A DNA stretch of 30,427 nt from a virus. The stretch lies in IMG/VR virus record IMGVR_UViG_3300031578_000239, positions 1 to 30,427 of that record. One strand, written 5' to 3'. This document shows, one piece after another, positions 14,119 to 21,945 of the stretch. Below the pieces are notes generated by a model that saw nothing but the letters and a program-made list of their open reading frames with translations, searched no databases and had not been told where the DNA came from. Made by a program: the position numbers and the translations under genes. The stretch's first letter is position 1. Every line of letters starts with the position of its first letter.

Positions 14119-14781
14119 ATGGCACGTAATCAAGGCATAGTCATAGTTAACTTTGACGCTGGGCTCTTTAAGCGGGACGTGTTGCGCTTCGCAAAGAAAC
14201 AAGTGCCGTATGCGATAGCTACGGCGTTAAACGCAACGATCCTAGACACTAAAGAGCAACTGATAGAGGATCTACCGAAGACGTTTACGATCCGCTCTGA
14301 TTGGACTGAGAAAGGGATACGTGTAAGGCTCGCCAAAAAAACCAAGCTAGGCGCCAGCGTAGGAACGGTTGATGAATACATGCGGCGGCAAGCCGTTGGC
14401 GACACAAAGAAGCCCAAAGATGCGAGAATGTTGGGGGTTCCGGTCAAAGCAAGGGCGAACCCCAAAACGAAAATTACACCAGCGCTATGGCCAGGCCCTA
14501 TCCAAAGGAAACAAAAGGGCTTCTACCGTGAAACCAAAAGTGGCGGCAAAATGCTGCTAGTCCCTAGGCGCCCAAGGAAGCCGAAGAAAGGCAGAGCGCG
14601 GCGCAAGCGTCGTGCAAACGCGAGCAAGGGAAAGCTCTTGCTTATGTACATCCTCAAATCTAGCATCTATGTACCGAAGCGCTGGCCACTAGAAAAAACG
14701 CTGCATATCGTAGCAACAAAGCGTTGGGTTCCGAATATGGCCAAGGCTTGGAAGCGCGCTCTAGCCAGCAAAAAGCGCTAG
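14119..14781 (+). CDS. Putative phage structural protein, GpZ-like, lone plus-strand gene
   Basis: A 220-aa basic protein read opposite to all neighbouring late genes. Residues ~10-100 (AIATALNATILDTKEQLIED, FTIRSDWTEKGIRVRLAKKT) resemble a family of phage minor structural proteins in which 'ALN.ta' helices are followed by an 'F.(l)R..W..KGIRV..A.K..L.A.V' strand region, such as GpZ-like minor tail proteins. The C-terminus (YVPKRWPLEKTLHIV, WVPNMAKAWKRAL) also fits. A very basic linker (RRPRKPKKGRARRKRRANAS) lies near residue 150. The ATG has a TATGAT hexamer 5 bases upstream and no clear ribosome binding site. Its TAG stop and the TAG of the convergent tail fibre gene share one CTAG palindrome at 14778-14781. 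Structural assignment is tentative. Confidence 0.6.
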   Translation: MARNQGIVIVNFDAGLFKRDVLRFAKKQVPYAIATALNATILDTKEQLIEDLPKTFTIRSDWTEKGIRVRLAKKTKLGASVGTVDEYMRRQAVGDTKKPKDARMLGVPVKARANPKTKITPALWPGPIQRKQKGFYRETKSGGKMLLVPRRPRKPKKGRARRKRRANASKGKLLLMYILKSSIYVPKRWPLEKTLHIVATKRWVPNMAKAWKRALASKKR

Positions 14782-16745
14782 CCTACGTAGCATAGTGCAA
14801 TCCCGTAGCCTCGCTCCGAACCGTATGCACTAACGACTTGCATACATTGGATCGCCTTACCAGCGCCGGGCTCGTTTGCGTGCATTCCAAGCCCTTGCTT
14901 GCCTGGTACAACGAAGCCGCCGGGCTCAACACTAGCGTCCACTAGCACGCGGATTTGACCTAGCAGTCCAACGGCCGTCCACTCTTCCGGGCGCTTGTCA
15001 CGCGGTACATAGGACATTGCAGAATCATATTTCGGGTTGATCAACGCGCGGCCGTCTTCGTCGCAAAGAGGCGCGCCCATTTCATCCCGCAGATACCGAT
15101 CGTGCCAACCAAGCGGCGCGCTGTTCGCCAGCGTCGCGGGCGCTACCGATACCACGCCAAGGATCCGATCGCCAACGCCAGCGATAGCGACGCGCCCTTT
15201 GGCCAGCGTAACGATTGCCCCACGCGGGATCGTTCCTAGCTCGAGGTTTTCAAAGCACTCGGCATAGTCCGCAGTTCCCGCACCAATCGTTCCATCCGAA
15301 TAGATATCACCAGAATCTGATTCGATGCGCCAAGTCTGCCCACCGCTCGTTCCTCCGCAGATCGATCGCGTGTTTGCAACCGTGATCGCTCCGGTTCCAA
15401 AGTCACTAGCCACAACCAGCGTGGAACTGCCCGAAACAGTGAGATCACCAGTGCAACCGATGATCGTTGCGCCCGATCCAGAAGCCAGCGGTCCAACACT
15501 CCCGGTTCCTTTCTGGCTTGTGATTGCTGCGGAAGCGTTGCCGTTTGCCGTAACAGCGCCGCGGCAAGCAATCAAAGCGACCGCTTCCCCACCGCTGATT
15601 GTAGGGATTGCGGTAGTCACGCGGGCGCAAGCTACGATCGCCCCGGCTTCCGAGATTCCGCCGATGATTCCGCCATTACTTGCGCAAATCCACGATCTGC
15701 CGTTGGTGGTATTGATCGTGACATTTCCGCAAGCAACAGCCGCGATGTCCGTCCCTTGCGCGACGCTGACACTATCACAAGCCGCGGCAAGGGAGCGAAC
15801 CGCGGAGGCGCCGATCGTTGTAGGCGAAGCCGTAGAACCATAGCAACCGACGATTGCACTATGAGTGCCTGCGTTGGAACAATCGGCGCCACCTAGCGCT
15901 TGGCCTTCGCTGGCGATCGTGAGAAGGTATGCGCCGCCCGCTATGGTGCTAGCTCGTTTTGAGACTGCAACCATAGAGCTAGGGCTATTGGCTAGGCCGT
16001 TTTCGGCGCCGATTACGGATGAAGCAACGGCACCGGCAAGACTACCACCTGTTGCGCCTATAACAACCGTGTTTGCTGCGCCGCTGGTATCGCTGGATAG
16101 AGAAGCCGCAATGAAAGAGTAATCAGCGCTCGCGATATCGCAACTAGCACTTGAAAGAATACAAGCAGTACTATTGGTGGCTGCGATCGTGCAAGTGTCC
16201 GAAGCTGCGATCACCCTTTCAGTACCAGCGCCCGAAACGATCTGACAACTAGTGGATCCAATAACGGCGCACTGTACACCGGCAACAACGCCAGCCGAAG
16301 ATCCGGCCGCAAAGGCGTTGGTTCCGGTAACAGCAAGTCCATTACAAGCAATAGCTGCGGCTTGCGTGCCAGATACCAGGCAAACATTAGACGCAACAAC
16401 GCTAGCATTCAGCCCATTCGCTTGGCTAGCAATGCAGCCTAGCAGGGTATTGGTATGGGTTGTTGAGCTAACGCCAGTATCTGAGATATCAGACTTCAAG
16501 CCCGCCACTTCGCTGATATTACCAAGCGCCGTTGCGAGCTGGTTATTGCTAGTCTTGCTGAGAATTCCGCCCGTCGCCTCTATTGCGTTGGCGATCTCTT
16601 CTTGGACTGCGTTTAGCCAGTCCGTTGTAACTACGGTTCCGCGAGTGCTGGTGCCAGTGTCCGCCTTGCGGAAATATCCAGGCGTTCCAAGCGCGCTAGG
16701 CGTTGGCAATACTGCAACATTGTCCGGGCCGTCGATTCTGTACAT
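14778..16745 (-). CDS. Tail fibre protein with Peptidase_G2-like C-terminal domain
   Basis: A 655-aa fibre. The N-terminus (MYRIDGPDNVAVLPTPSALG, GTVVTTDWLNAVQEEIANAI) is of the kind found in phage fibre proteins. Residues ~100-470 form a long repetitive Ala/Ser/Gly/Thr-rich region with short beta-strand repeats, which probably trimerise. The last ~170 residues (AGTADYAECFENLE, GAIVTLAKGRVAIAG, GLLGQIRVLVDASVEPG) match the IMC autoproteolytic domain (Peptidase_G2) of phage neck appendage proteins, which acts as an intramolecular chaperone and can cleave itself off after trimer assembly. The start is preceded by AGGGA. It follows the gp48-like gene, where fibre genes lie in Mu-like phages. Receptor binding is inferred. 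Confidence 0.82.
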   Translation of the reverse strand: MYRIDGPDNVAVLPTPSALGTPGYFRKADTGTSTRGTVVTTDWLNAVQEEIANAIEATGGILSKTSNNQLATALGNISEVAGLKSDISDTGVSSTTHTNTLLGCIASQANGLNASVVASNVCLVSGTQAAAIACNGLAVTGTNAFAAGSSAGVVAGVQCAVIGSTSCQIVSGAGTERVIAASDTCTIAATNSTACILSSASCDIASADYSFIAASLSSDTSGAANTVVIGATGGSLAGAVASSVIGAENGLANSPSSMVAVSKRASTIAGGAYLLTIASEGQALGGADCSNAGTHSAIVGCYGSTASPTTIGASAVRSLAAACDSVSVAQGTDIAAVACGNVTINTTNGRSWICASNGGIIGGISEAGAIVACARVTTAIPTISGGEAVALIACRGAVTANGNASAAITSQKGTGSVGPLASGSGATIIGCTGDLTVSGSSTLVVASDFGTGAITVANTRSICGGTSGGQTWRIESDSGDIYSDGTIGAGTADYAECFENLELGTIPRGAIVTLAKGRVAIAGVGDRILGVVSVAPATLANSAPLGWHDRYLRDEMGAPLCDEDGRALINPKYDSAMSYVPRDKRPEEWTAVGLLGQIRVLVDASVEPGGFVVPGKQGLGMHANEPGAGKAIQCMQVVSAYGSERGYGIALCYVG

Positions 16746-16754
16746 TGCTAGTCC

Positions 16755-17366
16755 CTAGGTAGGCGTTGCCACTTCGTTTGCTCGCAAGCCGTCAATGGCT
16801 ATCGCGATTGTATTAGCTGGCTTGATATTGTTGAAGAGTGCCAGCAAGCGATCCCAACCAAGCGCCGGCGCTGTAAGCCGCCAAACATACCAGACAAAGG
16901 ACCAGCTATCCCAATCGTAAGCGCGCTCGTCGCTAGCGCTTTCGTCCGCGCGAAACAACGTAGGGACTTGAATCTCTATGTCGGTTTCGTAGCCGAGTGC
17001 GATCGCTGCGTCATAGAGGATCTGGGGCTGCGTTCCGCCGCGCGCCAGGAACCGAGAGAGTACCGAGGCAATCCGATCCACAAGCAACGTCGGCGGACTT
17101 GGATCGTCGGGATCTGGCAAGCCTAGTACACGTTCCCAGCCGTCTATCAGTTCACTAGTTGTTCTAGGATCGGCTTCCTCTAGAATATCTAGCAGCCTAT
17201 TATGCACGGTAGCGAGCTGGGGCGAAAGCCCGGCAAGCGTCAACGTCAATCCGCTTGCTGGATCTCTCGTATCCCAAGCCTTGCCGCGGGGAATAAGCCG
17301 CCCTAGCAATTCAGCGTAGTCAACAGCCGCAAGGCGATCGGCAAATTTAGTAGCAATCGGAATCAT
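16755..17366 (-). CDS. Baseplate protein, Mu gp48-like
   Basis: A 203-aa protein similar to Mu gp48 / P2 gpI-type proteins (DUF2313 family), which link the baseplate to the tail fibres. Family-like segments are YAELLGRLIPRGKAWD near residue 20, HNRLLDILEEADPRTTSELI near residue 58 with DGWERVLGLPD directly after it, and RFLARGGTQPQILYDAA near residue 100. The C-terminus has WDSWSFVWYVWRL. ATG 17366 overlaps the stop of baseplate J (ATGA). Position between baseplate J and the fibre gene supports the call. Confidence 0.85.
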   Translation of the reverse strand: MIPIATKFADRLAAVDYAELLGRLIPRGKAWDTRDPASGLTLTLAGLSPQLATVHNRLLDILEEADPRTTSELIDGWERVLGLPDPDDPSPPTLLVDRIASVLSRFLARGGTQPQILYDAAIALGYETDIEIQVPTLFRADESASDERAYDWDSWSFVWYVWRLTAPALGWDRLLALFNNIKPANTIAIAIDGLRANEVATPT

Positions 17367-18508
17367 GGCAGATAAACCACGCCACTAAGATATGGGAAGT
17401 TATCGGCGCCGATCGTTACGTCCGCTGGCGTTCCGCCGTCTATGCCTGTCAGCTCGTGGGAATCTTCGCCCGGCGCTGCGTCAATAGCGCCCCAAAATTG
17501 GCTGACTTTAAGCGTTCCGCCGGGGCGCGCTTTCTGAAGCATCATTGCTTGCAATGAGTCTTCAACCGCGGCGCGGACTTCTGGCGTATCGGGATCAAGG
17601 TTTGTGATCTCTACAGCTATGCCTTGTGCTGTAATTTCTGGGATCGTAATACGATCCCCAATCAAAGGCGCTGGGCTTTTTGCGTCCGCGTACGGGAATG
17701 GACTAGCGGAAGGATCGCCCCGAACGTAAAGCCTCGCTGCCAAAACCTCGGCCGATGAAGGGATAGCCAAAAGAGGATCGCCAGTGGGACCGGGCTCTAC
17801 TATAAAGCGGATCGTCACTTCGCCTAGCACTGGCGTATTTGGGTAGACATAAACCTCGCGTGTATTGGCTACGGCTTCCTTAGTCCATTGAACGAAATCA
17901 GAAACCGCGCCGCCTTCGGGCGGATCGGACATACGATCCAGAACGCGATCGCGCTCTGATTCTGTACCTTCATCGTCGACGCCTCCGGTCAAACCTGGCG
18001 ATTGCACTAGGTTTTCCGTATTGACGCCAGCGATCGGGCTCGATAGGTACAGAGCAACGCCAGTTTCCGCATTGCCGGCCGCGCCCGCGTCGACGGCTTC
18101 AATCGCGACGTTGGCGATTCCGCCACCGCTGATAGTTGCCGGCGCAAGTGTGACATAGACAAAGCCGTTAGCGCGCACAACGGGGGTTGCTGTAGGGATT
18201 ACGGTTGCTGGGGTTCCCGTGAATTGCGTTGTGCCATTCGCGCGTTCGCCAGCAACATCGGGCAAACCCCATAACTTGCGCCAGCGCCTTACACCGGCGG
18301 CGCTTGCAAGATCGGGAAGGATCTCATTTGAGATTGAAAGAGCGAACTTGTAGAGAAGCCAGTTAACGCCGCCTAGTGCCATAGCCAAGGCGCGGGTTGC
18401 TCTGCGGCGGATCCTCGAATCAGCGCCCGGCAATGCGGCGTTAACGTCATTTTGTACGCTGGTAACGCAGTCCGCAAGAGTTGGAATCGTGAAGCCGGAA
18501 TCCGCCAT
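17363..18508 (-). CDS. Baseplate protein J (Mu gp47-like)
   Basis: A 381-aa baseplate J-like wedge protein. Typical features are the N-terminal FTIPTLADCVTSVQNDVNAA and the helix with 'DSRIRRRATRALAMALGGVN'. The segment LASAAGVRRWRKLWGL follows, then a beta domain with repeated 'GTPATVIPTATPVVRANG', and GVDDEGTESERDRVLDRM near residue 185. The C-terminal domain has DSLQAMMLQKARPGGTLKVS. Length is close to the family's usual size. It forms a wedge of the baseplate together with gp46 and gp48 homologues. The start follows a Gly-stop junction (GGTTAAGCTATG). Confidence 0.92.
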   Translation of the reverse strand: MADSGFTIPTLADCVTSVQNDVNAALPGADSRIRRRATRALAMALGGVNWLLYKFALSISNEILPDLASAAGVRRWRKLWGLPDVAGERANGTTQFTGTPATVIPTATPVVRANGFVYVTLAPATISGGGIANVAIEAVDAGAAGNAETGVALYLSSPIAGVNTENLVQSPGLTGGVDDEGTESERDRVLDRMSDPPEGGAVSDFVQWTKEAVANTREVYVYPNTPVLGEVTIRFIVEPGPTGDPLLAIPSSAEVLAARLYVRGDPSASPFPYADAKSPAPLIGDRITIPEITAQGIAVEITNLDPDTPEVRAAVEDSLQAMMLQKARPGGTLKVSQFWGAIDAAPGEDSHELTGIDGGTPADVTIGADNFPYLSGVVYLP

Positions 18509-18511
18509 AGC

Positions 18512-19033
18512 TTAACCCCAAGTGATACCATAGCGTAGCGTTTCAGGCGTATCGCCAGGCTTGCGCGTCATAACGATCAAGATATCAACGCGGTTCCGAT
18601 CTACCAGTTCCGCGGACGCTTCAATCTTAGTCAAGATCCGATCCGCCACAAGCCAATCAACCGAAGTCTGAGCATGACGCGCAATCGTTTCGATTGTCAG
18701 CGATCCAGCGGCGCCGCCTTCGGCTACGATTCGCGCCCGGTCCGCAAGGTGCAACCGCCCGCCCCATTCGTCGCCTTCCGTTTCTGGGAACGTATCGCCC
18801 CAGTACCCTTTCTGATCTGTAGATCCTGGCGTCAGCTCTGACAATTCCACGCGACGATCGGTAAAGAGGCTAGCAAAGATAGATGCCTCAAAGTCTTCTA
18901 GCGAGTTGCCCGGTACACCGTTTGCGGGATCCGCACTCCATTCGTCCGGCGGCGGAAAGATTGAAGGCTCGCCAGCTTGCGGACCGTCAATGTCCATTAC
19001 AACCGATCGGGTTTCTGTAGCCAGGCTAATCAT
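18512..19033 (-). CDS. Baseplate wedge protein, Mu gp46-like
   Basis: A 173-aa protein of the phage gp46 family. The characteristic segment, here GSTDQKGYWGDTFPE around residues 70-84, is present. It is followed by RILTKIEASAELVDRNRVDI near residue 132 and a C-terminal strand (ILIVMTRKPG). In Mu this protein is a baseplate wedge component related to T4 gp25. It is flanked by the gp45-like spike and the gp47-like wedge genes, as in Mu. Confidence 0.85.
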   Translation of the reverse strand: MISLATETRSVVMDIDGPQAGEPSIFPPPDEWSADPANGVPGNSLEDFEASIFASLFTDRRVELSELTPGSTDQKGYWGDTFPETEGDEWGGRLHLADRARIVAEGGAAGSLTIETIARHAQTSVDWLVADRILTKIEASAELVDRNRVDILIVMTRKPGDTPETLRYGITWG

Positions 19034-19047
19034 GCTCTGATTCTACC

Positions 19048-19659
19048 TTAGTCAACAGCTTTAACCAATGAGGATCCACTTGTGATCGTGCCGTTCATGC
19101 TAGTGATCGGAGTAACAGCGCCGGGAGCAATGACATTGATTGCGGCTTGCACTTGCCCGATCCAATCGTCAAAAGCCGAATCGCTGGTTATTGGGTCGCC
19201 TTCCCGCGCAACGCCTTTCGTCGCACCGTCGCCAAGCTCGATTGTGTCGCCATTGCTGACAATAACAACCTCGGCTTCACGCAACTCTAGCCTATGCCCA
19301 TGGATATCCCATAGGGTGACATCACCAGCGCTAGCCAGTTTCGGGCGATCTTCTCGGTATGCCGTAGCGATTACGGCTTGCACGTTAGGCTCGCCACCTA
19401 AGCGCAGCAAGATCGCTTCAGATCCTTTTGGTGGCGAAGAGGTAAACCCATAGTGCGCAAAGTTTTCAATCTCGTCTTGGATCTCGGGATCGTCGCCTTC
19501 TCCGTCAAGCGCGCCCATAACCTCGAGTTGCAGAGTTTGCAGCTTTGGACTGTCATTGATGAGCTGGATAACAGCGCGCCGGATCATGTTTGCAGCCCGG
19601 ATCCGAAGTGGTCTAGTAGCCTCAGATATGCGACGCTCGGTTTCGCTGAATAGGCTCAT
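19048..19659 (-). CDS. Baseplate spike protein, Mu gp45-like
   Basis: A member of the phage baseplate assembly protein V / Mu gp45 family (membrane-piercing spike). ATG 19659 is preferred because it overlaps the TGA of the hub gene (ATGA). A start at 19674 would add five residues. Family segments: LQTLQLEVMGAL followed by ENFAHYGFTSSPPKGSEAI around residue 65, and DVTLWDIHGHRLELREAEVV around residue 113. The C-terminal part is the trimeric needle. The iron-binding HxH at the tip known from Mu and P2 spikes is not evident here. An ordinary Thr/Ser-rich end (SMNGTITSGSSLVKAVD) is seen instead. Confidence 0.85.
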   Translation of the reverse strand: MSLFSETERRISEATRPLRIRAANMIRRAVIQLINDSPKLQTLQLEVMGALDGEGDDPEIQDEIENFAHYGFTSSPPKGSEAILLRLGGEPNVQAVIATAYREDRPKLASAGDVTLWDIHGHRLELREAEVVIVSNGDTIELGDGATKGVAREGDPITSDSAFDDWIGQVQAAINVIAPGAVTPITSMNGTITSGSSLVKAVD

Positions 19660-20747
19660 ACTGGCGACCGCCATGCTCCAATGGATCGCTTTGTCTTCTC
19701 GGGCAACCTAGCATAGTAGCCATATTCCGGACCTAGCGTAAGCTCTGCCGTTGTGCCGTCTTCTGAAGACTTGTGCAAACCGACATTGGTGATCAAGAGT
19801 CTTCCTGAAACCCGCATAAATGGATCGTCCACTTCAACCGTTGTGCCTGGTTGCCATAGGTTGCCGTCGCTACGATACCAGCCGCAAAGGGTATAGCTAA
19901 CAGAGCTTGCGCGCCCGATCCTTGTTGCGGCTTCCCATTGTGCCCGAGCCTTACACCTAGCAGTGCTAGATCCTTCGCCAGTCATAACCAGAACGCGGGC
20001 GCGCCCGATCGCCGTTGTGCGTTCTAAAGCCTCGATTCCAGCCGCAAGATCTCCGAAGCCTTCGTCCGTCCCTACGGCTTGTCCCTTGCACCTATAGGTA
20101 GAATACACTTGAGAAGCATCAAACGTACCTTCCGCGGATTTGATGTTGACTCCGCGCCGCAAAACGTCATTAGGCGAAGCACTAAAGCTCCCGTCAACGG
20201 CGCGTTGTAGGACGAGATCTCCGTCAGCGTCATCATAAACGAGAAAGCCAAAGCGCTCGGTTAGGCTTTCGATTGCGTCAAACACTTTGTCGCCAACGTC
20301 AATCGAAAACCGATCTACTAGCTCGCCTATATCTCCGTCTACAGTGGCGGATATACCGTGCGGATCAAGCATTTCCAGCAAGATCGCACCAACGGATTGG
20401 CGGTTAAAGCGCCGCTTGCCAACATGGCACGAATCAATCAAATCACCAGTGCGGCTTCTGCCATTGATCGTGATCCGAGATCCGGCCGGATCATAGCTCG
20501 GGTTAATACCGTCAACGTATCCTGTCAGAACCTTCCGCTTGCGCTGCGGCGGACCGATGAAGATCTCGCAAGCGTCGCCAAGGTAGATCTCACCTTGGCT
20601 TACTTTCTCAGCGTCCCGCGTCGATTCGATCGCGAAGTCCCGCGCGCCAGTCTCTATGCCGTAGGATACATCTACAGTCTGCCAGATCGGATAGTCTCGC
20701 CCGCCTATCCTAAGCGTCAACGTGTGTTGCTCTTCGAAGGTAGGCAT
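19656..20747 (-). CDS. Baseplate hub protein, Mu gpP (gp44)-like
   Basis: A 363-aa tail hub protein. It starts MPTFEEQHTLTLRIGGRDYP, with the fold of gpD/gp27-type hubs: VSYGIETGARDFAIESTRD near residue 28, CEIFIGPPQRKRKVLTGYVD near residue 61 and GRSRTGDLIDSC near residue 95. GDKVFDAIESLTERFGFLVY near residue 152 is followed by a late beta domain (GTTVEVDDPFMRVSGRLLIT). The hub forms the ring on which the spike sits. Neighbours are gpN-like and gp45-like genes, as in Mu. Confidence 0.85.
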   Translation of the reverse strand: MPTFEEQHTLTLRIGGRDYPIWQTVDVSYGIETGARDFAIESTRDAEKVSQGEIYLGDACEIFIGPPQRKRKVLTGYVDGINPSYDPAGSRITINGRSRTGDLIDSCHVGKRRFNRQSVGAILLEMLDPHGISATVDGDIGELVDRFSIDVGDKVFDAIESLTERFGFLVYDDADGDLVLQRAVDGSFSASPNDVLRRGVNIKSAEGTFDASQVYSTYRCKGQAVGTDEGFGDLAAGIEALERTTAIGRARVLVMTGEGSSTARCKARAQWEAATRIGRASSVSYTLCGWYRSDGNLWQPGTTVEVDDPFMRVSGRLLITNVGLHKSSEDGTTAELTLGPEYGYYARLPEKTKRSIGAWRSPV

Positions 20748-21943
20748 TAGCTACTCAAAACTTGGATCGTTCCTGGCCTAATAAAGCCGCCATGCACAAT
20801 GCCGTTGCGATCTTGGATCTCTTCGGCGCGTTCAGCGTCCGCATAAAGATCCCATGCAATCTCTAGTGAGCTAGTGACGCTCCCGATCTCTAGGTCACGC
20901 AACTCCGCGAGATCTTCCGCGAACGAAGTGAGCCAACCATATAGCGCGTTCGCGCCATCAATGAGTGTACGATACACAATGCGATCGATTGGTGTATCCC
21001 CTTCCGCGTCCGCAAGCTCTGATAGCTCGTCCCGCACTGCGATCGCTTCATCATAGACCACAAAATCGGTATTCTTCGCTGCCTTGATTGCCTCGGCTAG
21101 TGCAACCCGCTGGATCAATGCCGAGGTTGCGTCCGCGTTGCTAGCGATCGTCGCCTCGGTCGGGTTTGTTGGCATTGACGCTGCGTCCGGTATAAGTACC
21201 GAACGGCGCAAGCGTGCCAGCGCAATCAACACTCCAAGATCTCCGATAGCTTGGATCGCTGCTAGATGATTCGATAGAATGGCCACCGTAGCCATTGCAT
21301 AGGGTGTAGAAGCCAACGCAGCTTGCGAGGCTAGGGCAGACTGCAAAGCGGTTGGATCTTCGATTGTGGCCTTACGAGGAGTGCGCATAGCCGATCGTAT
21401 GTCAGAGATACGAGACAAGAGATCAAGCCCGGCGCTTTCTTGTGCTACTCCCGGTTCAGTCTCTACTGAATAGGCAGCGGTAAACTCGGCGGAAGCAAGA
21501 GTTGTCAGCTCGTCCGCCTTAGTGTCAACAATAGCATCCTCCGACTCAAACCAAATCAACCCGGCGCTCGCGAGATCCTCGGTAAAGGACAAGGAAAACC
21601 TAGCCTCGCCTTGCGTGCCTAGCCCTTCCGCGATCGTCCACGATCTGCAAATGCACTGGCGCTCGCCCCAGCGAGGATGGATCAAAAGCCCCGCGCCTGA
21701 TTGCAGCGCTACGATTAGATCTTGCGTCCCTAGGTGGTAGTCGTCACCTACCACGTAAGCGTCAAATGAGAAGCGCTCTATTTTGTTGCCTGCGTTTTCG
21801 GTATTGCCTTCATCGCGCCCGTAATACTCATGATCGGCGCCACGAATTCCGCCTTCGCGGGTTTGCTGCGTCACCTTGAATGGGATACCGCGGAAACTAG
21901 CATCAACTAGAGATCTAAACCATTCGGGATCTTGCATTGCCAT
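20747..21943 (-). CDS. Tail/DNA circularisation protein, Mu gpN-like
   Basis: A 398-aa protein with the N-terminal DNA_circ_N family pattern: WFRSLVDASFRGIPFKVTQQ, then GIRGADHEYYGRDEG near residue 30, DAYVVGDDYHLGTQDLIVAL near residue 60 and LIHPRWGERQC near residue 90. The rest is a helical domain rich in Ala, Leu and Asp. In Mu, gpN is a tail protein (named from an early proposal about DNA circularisation) and precedes gpP, as here. The start follows GGTTAG closely, and the TAG belongs to the tape measure gene. Confidence 0.85.
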   Translation of the reverse strand: MAMQDPEWFRSLVDASFRGIPFKVTQQTREGGIRGADHEYYGRDEGNTENAGNKIERFSFDAYVVGDDYHLGTQDLIVALQSGAGLLIHPRWGERQCICRSWTIAEGLGTQGEARFSLSFTEDLASAGLIWFESEDAIVDTKADELTTLASAEFTAAYSVETEPGVAQESAGLDLLSRISDIRSAMRTPRKATIEDPTALQSALASQAALASTPYAMATVAILSNHLAAIQAIGDLGVLIALARLRRSVLIPDAASMPTNPTEATIASNADATSALIQRVALAEAIKAAKNTDFVVYDEAIAVRDELSELADAEGDTPIDRIVYRTLIDGANALYGWLTSFAEDLAELRDLEIGSVTSSLEIAWDLYADAERAEEIQDRNGIVHGGFIRPGTIQVLSS

Positions 21944-21945
21944 AG

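Noticed and set aside
15325-15843. 172-aa plus-strand frame inside the tail fibre gene
   Set aside because: Opposite a convincing fibre protein. Composition follows the antisense of its Ala/Ser/Thr repeats.
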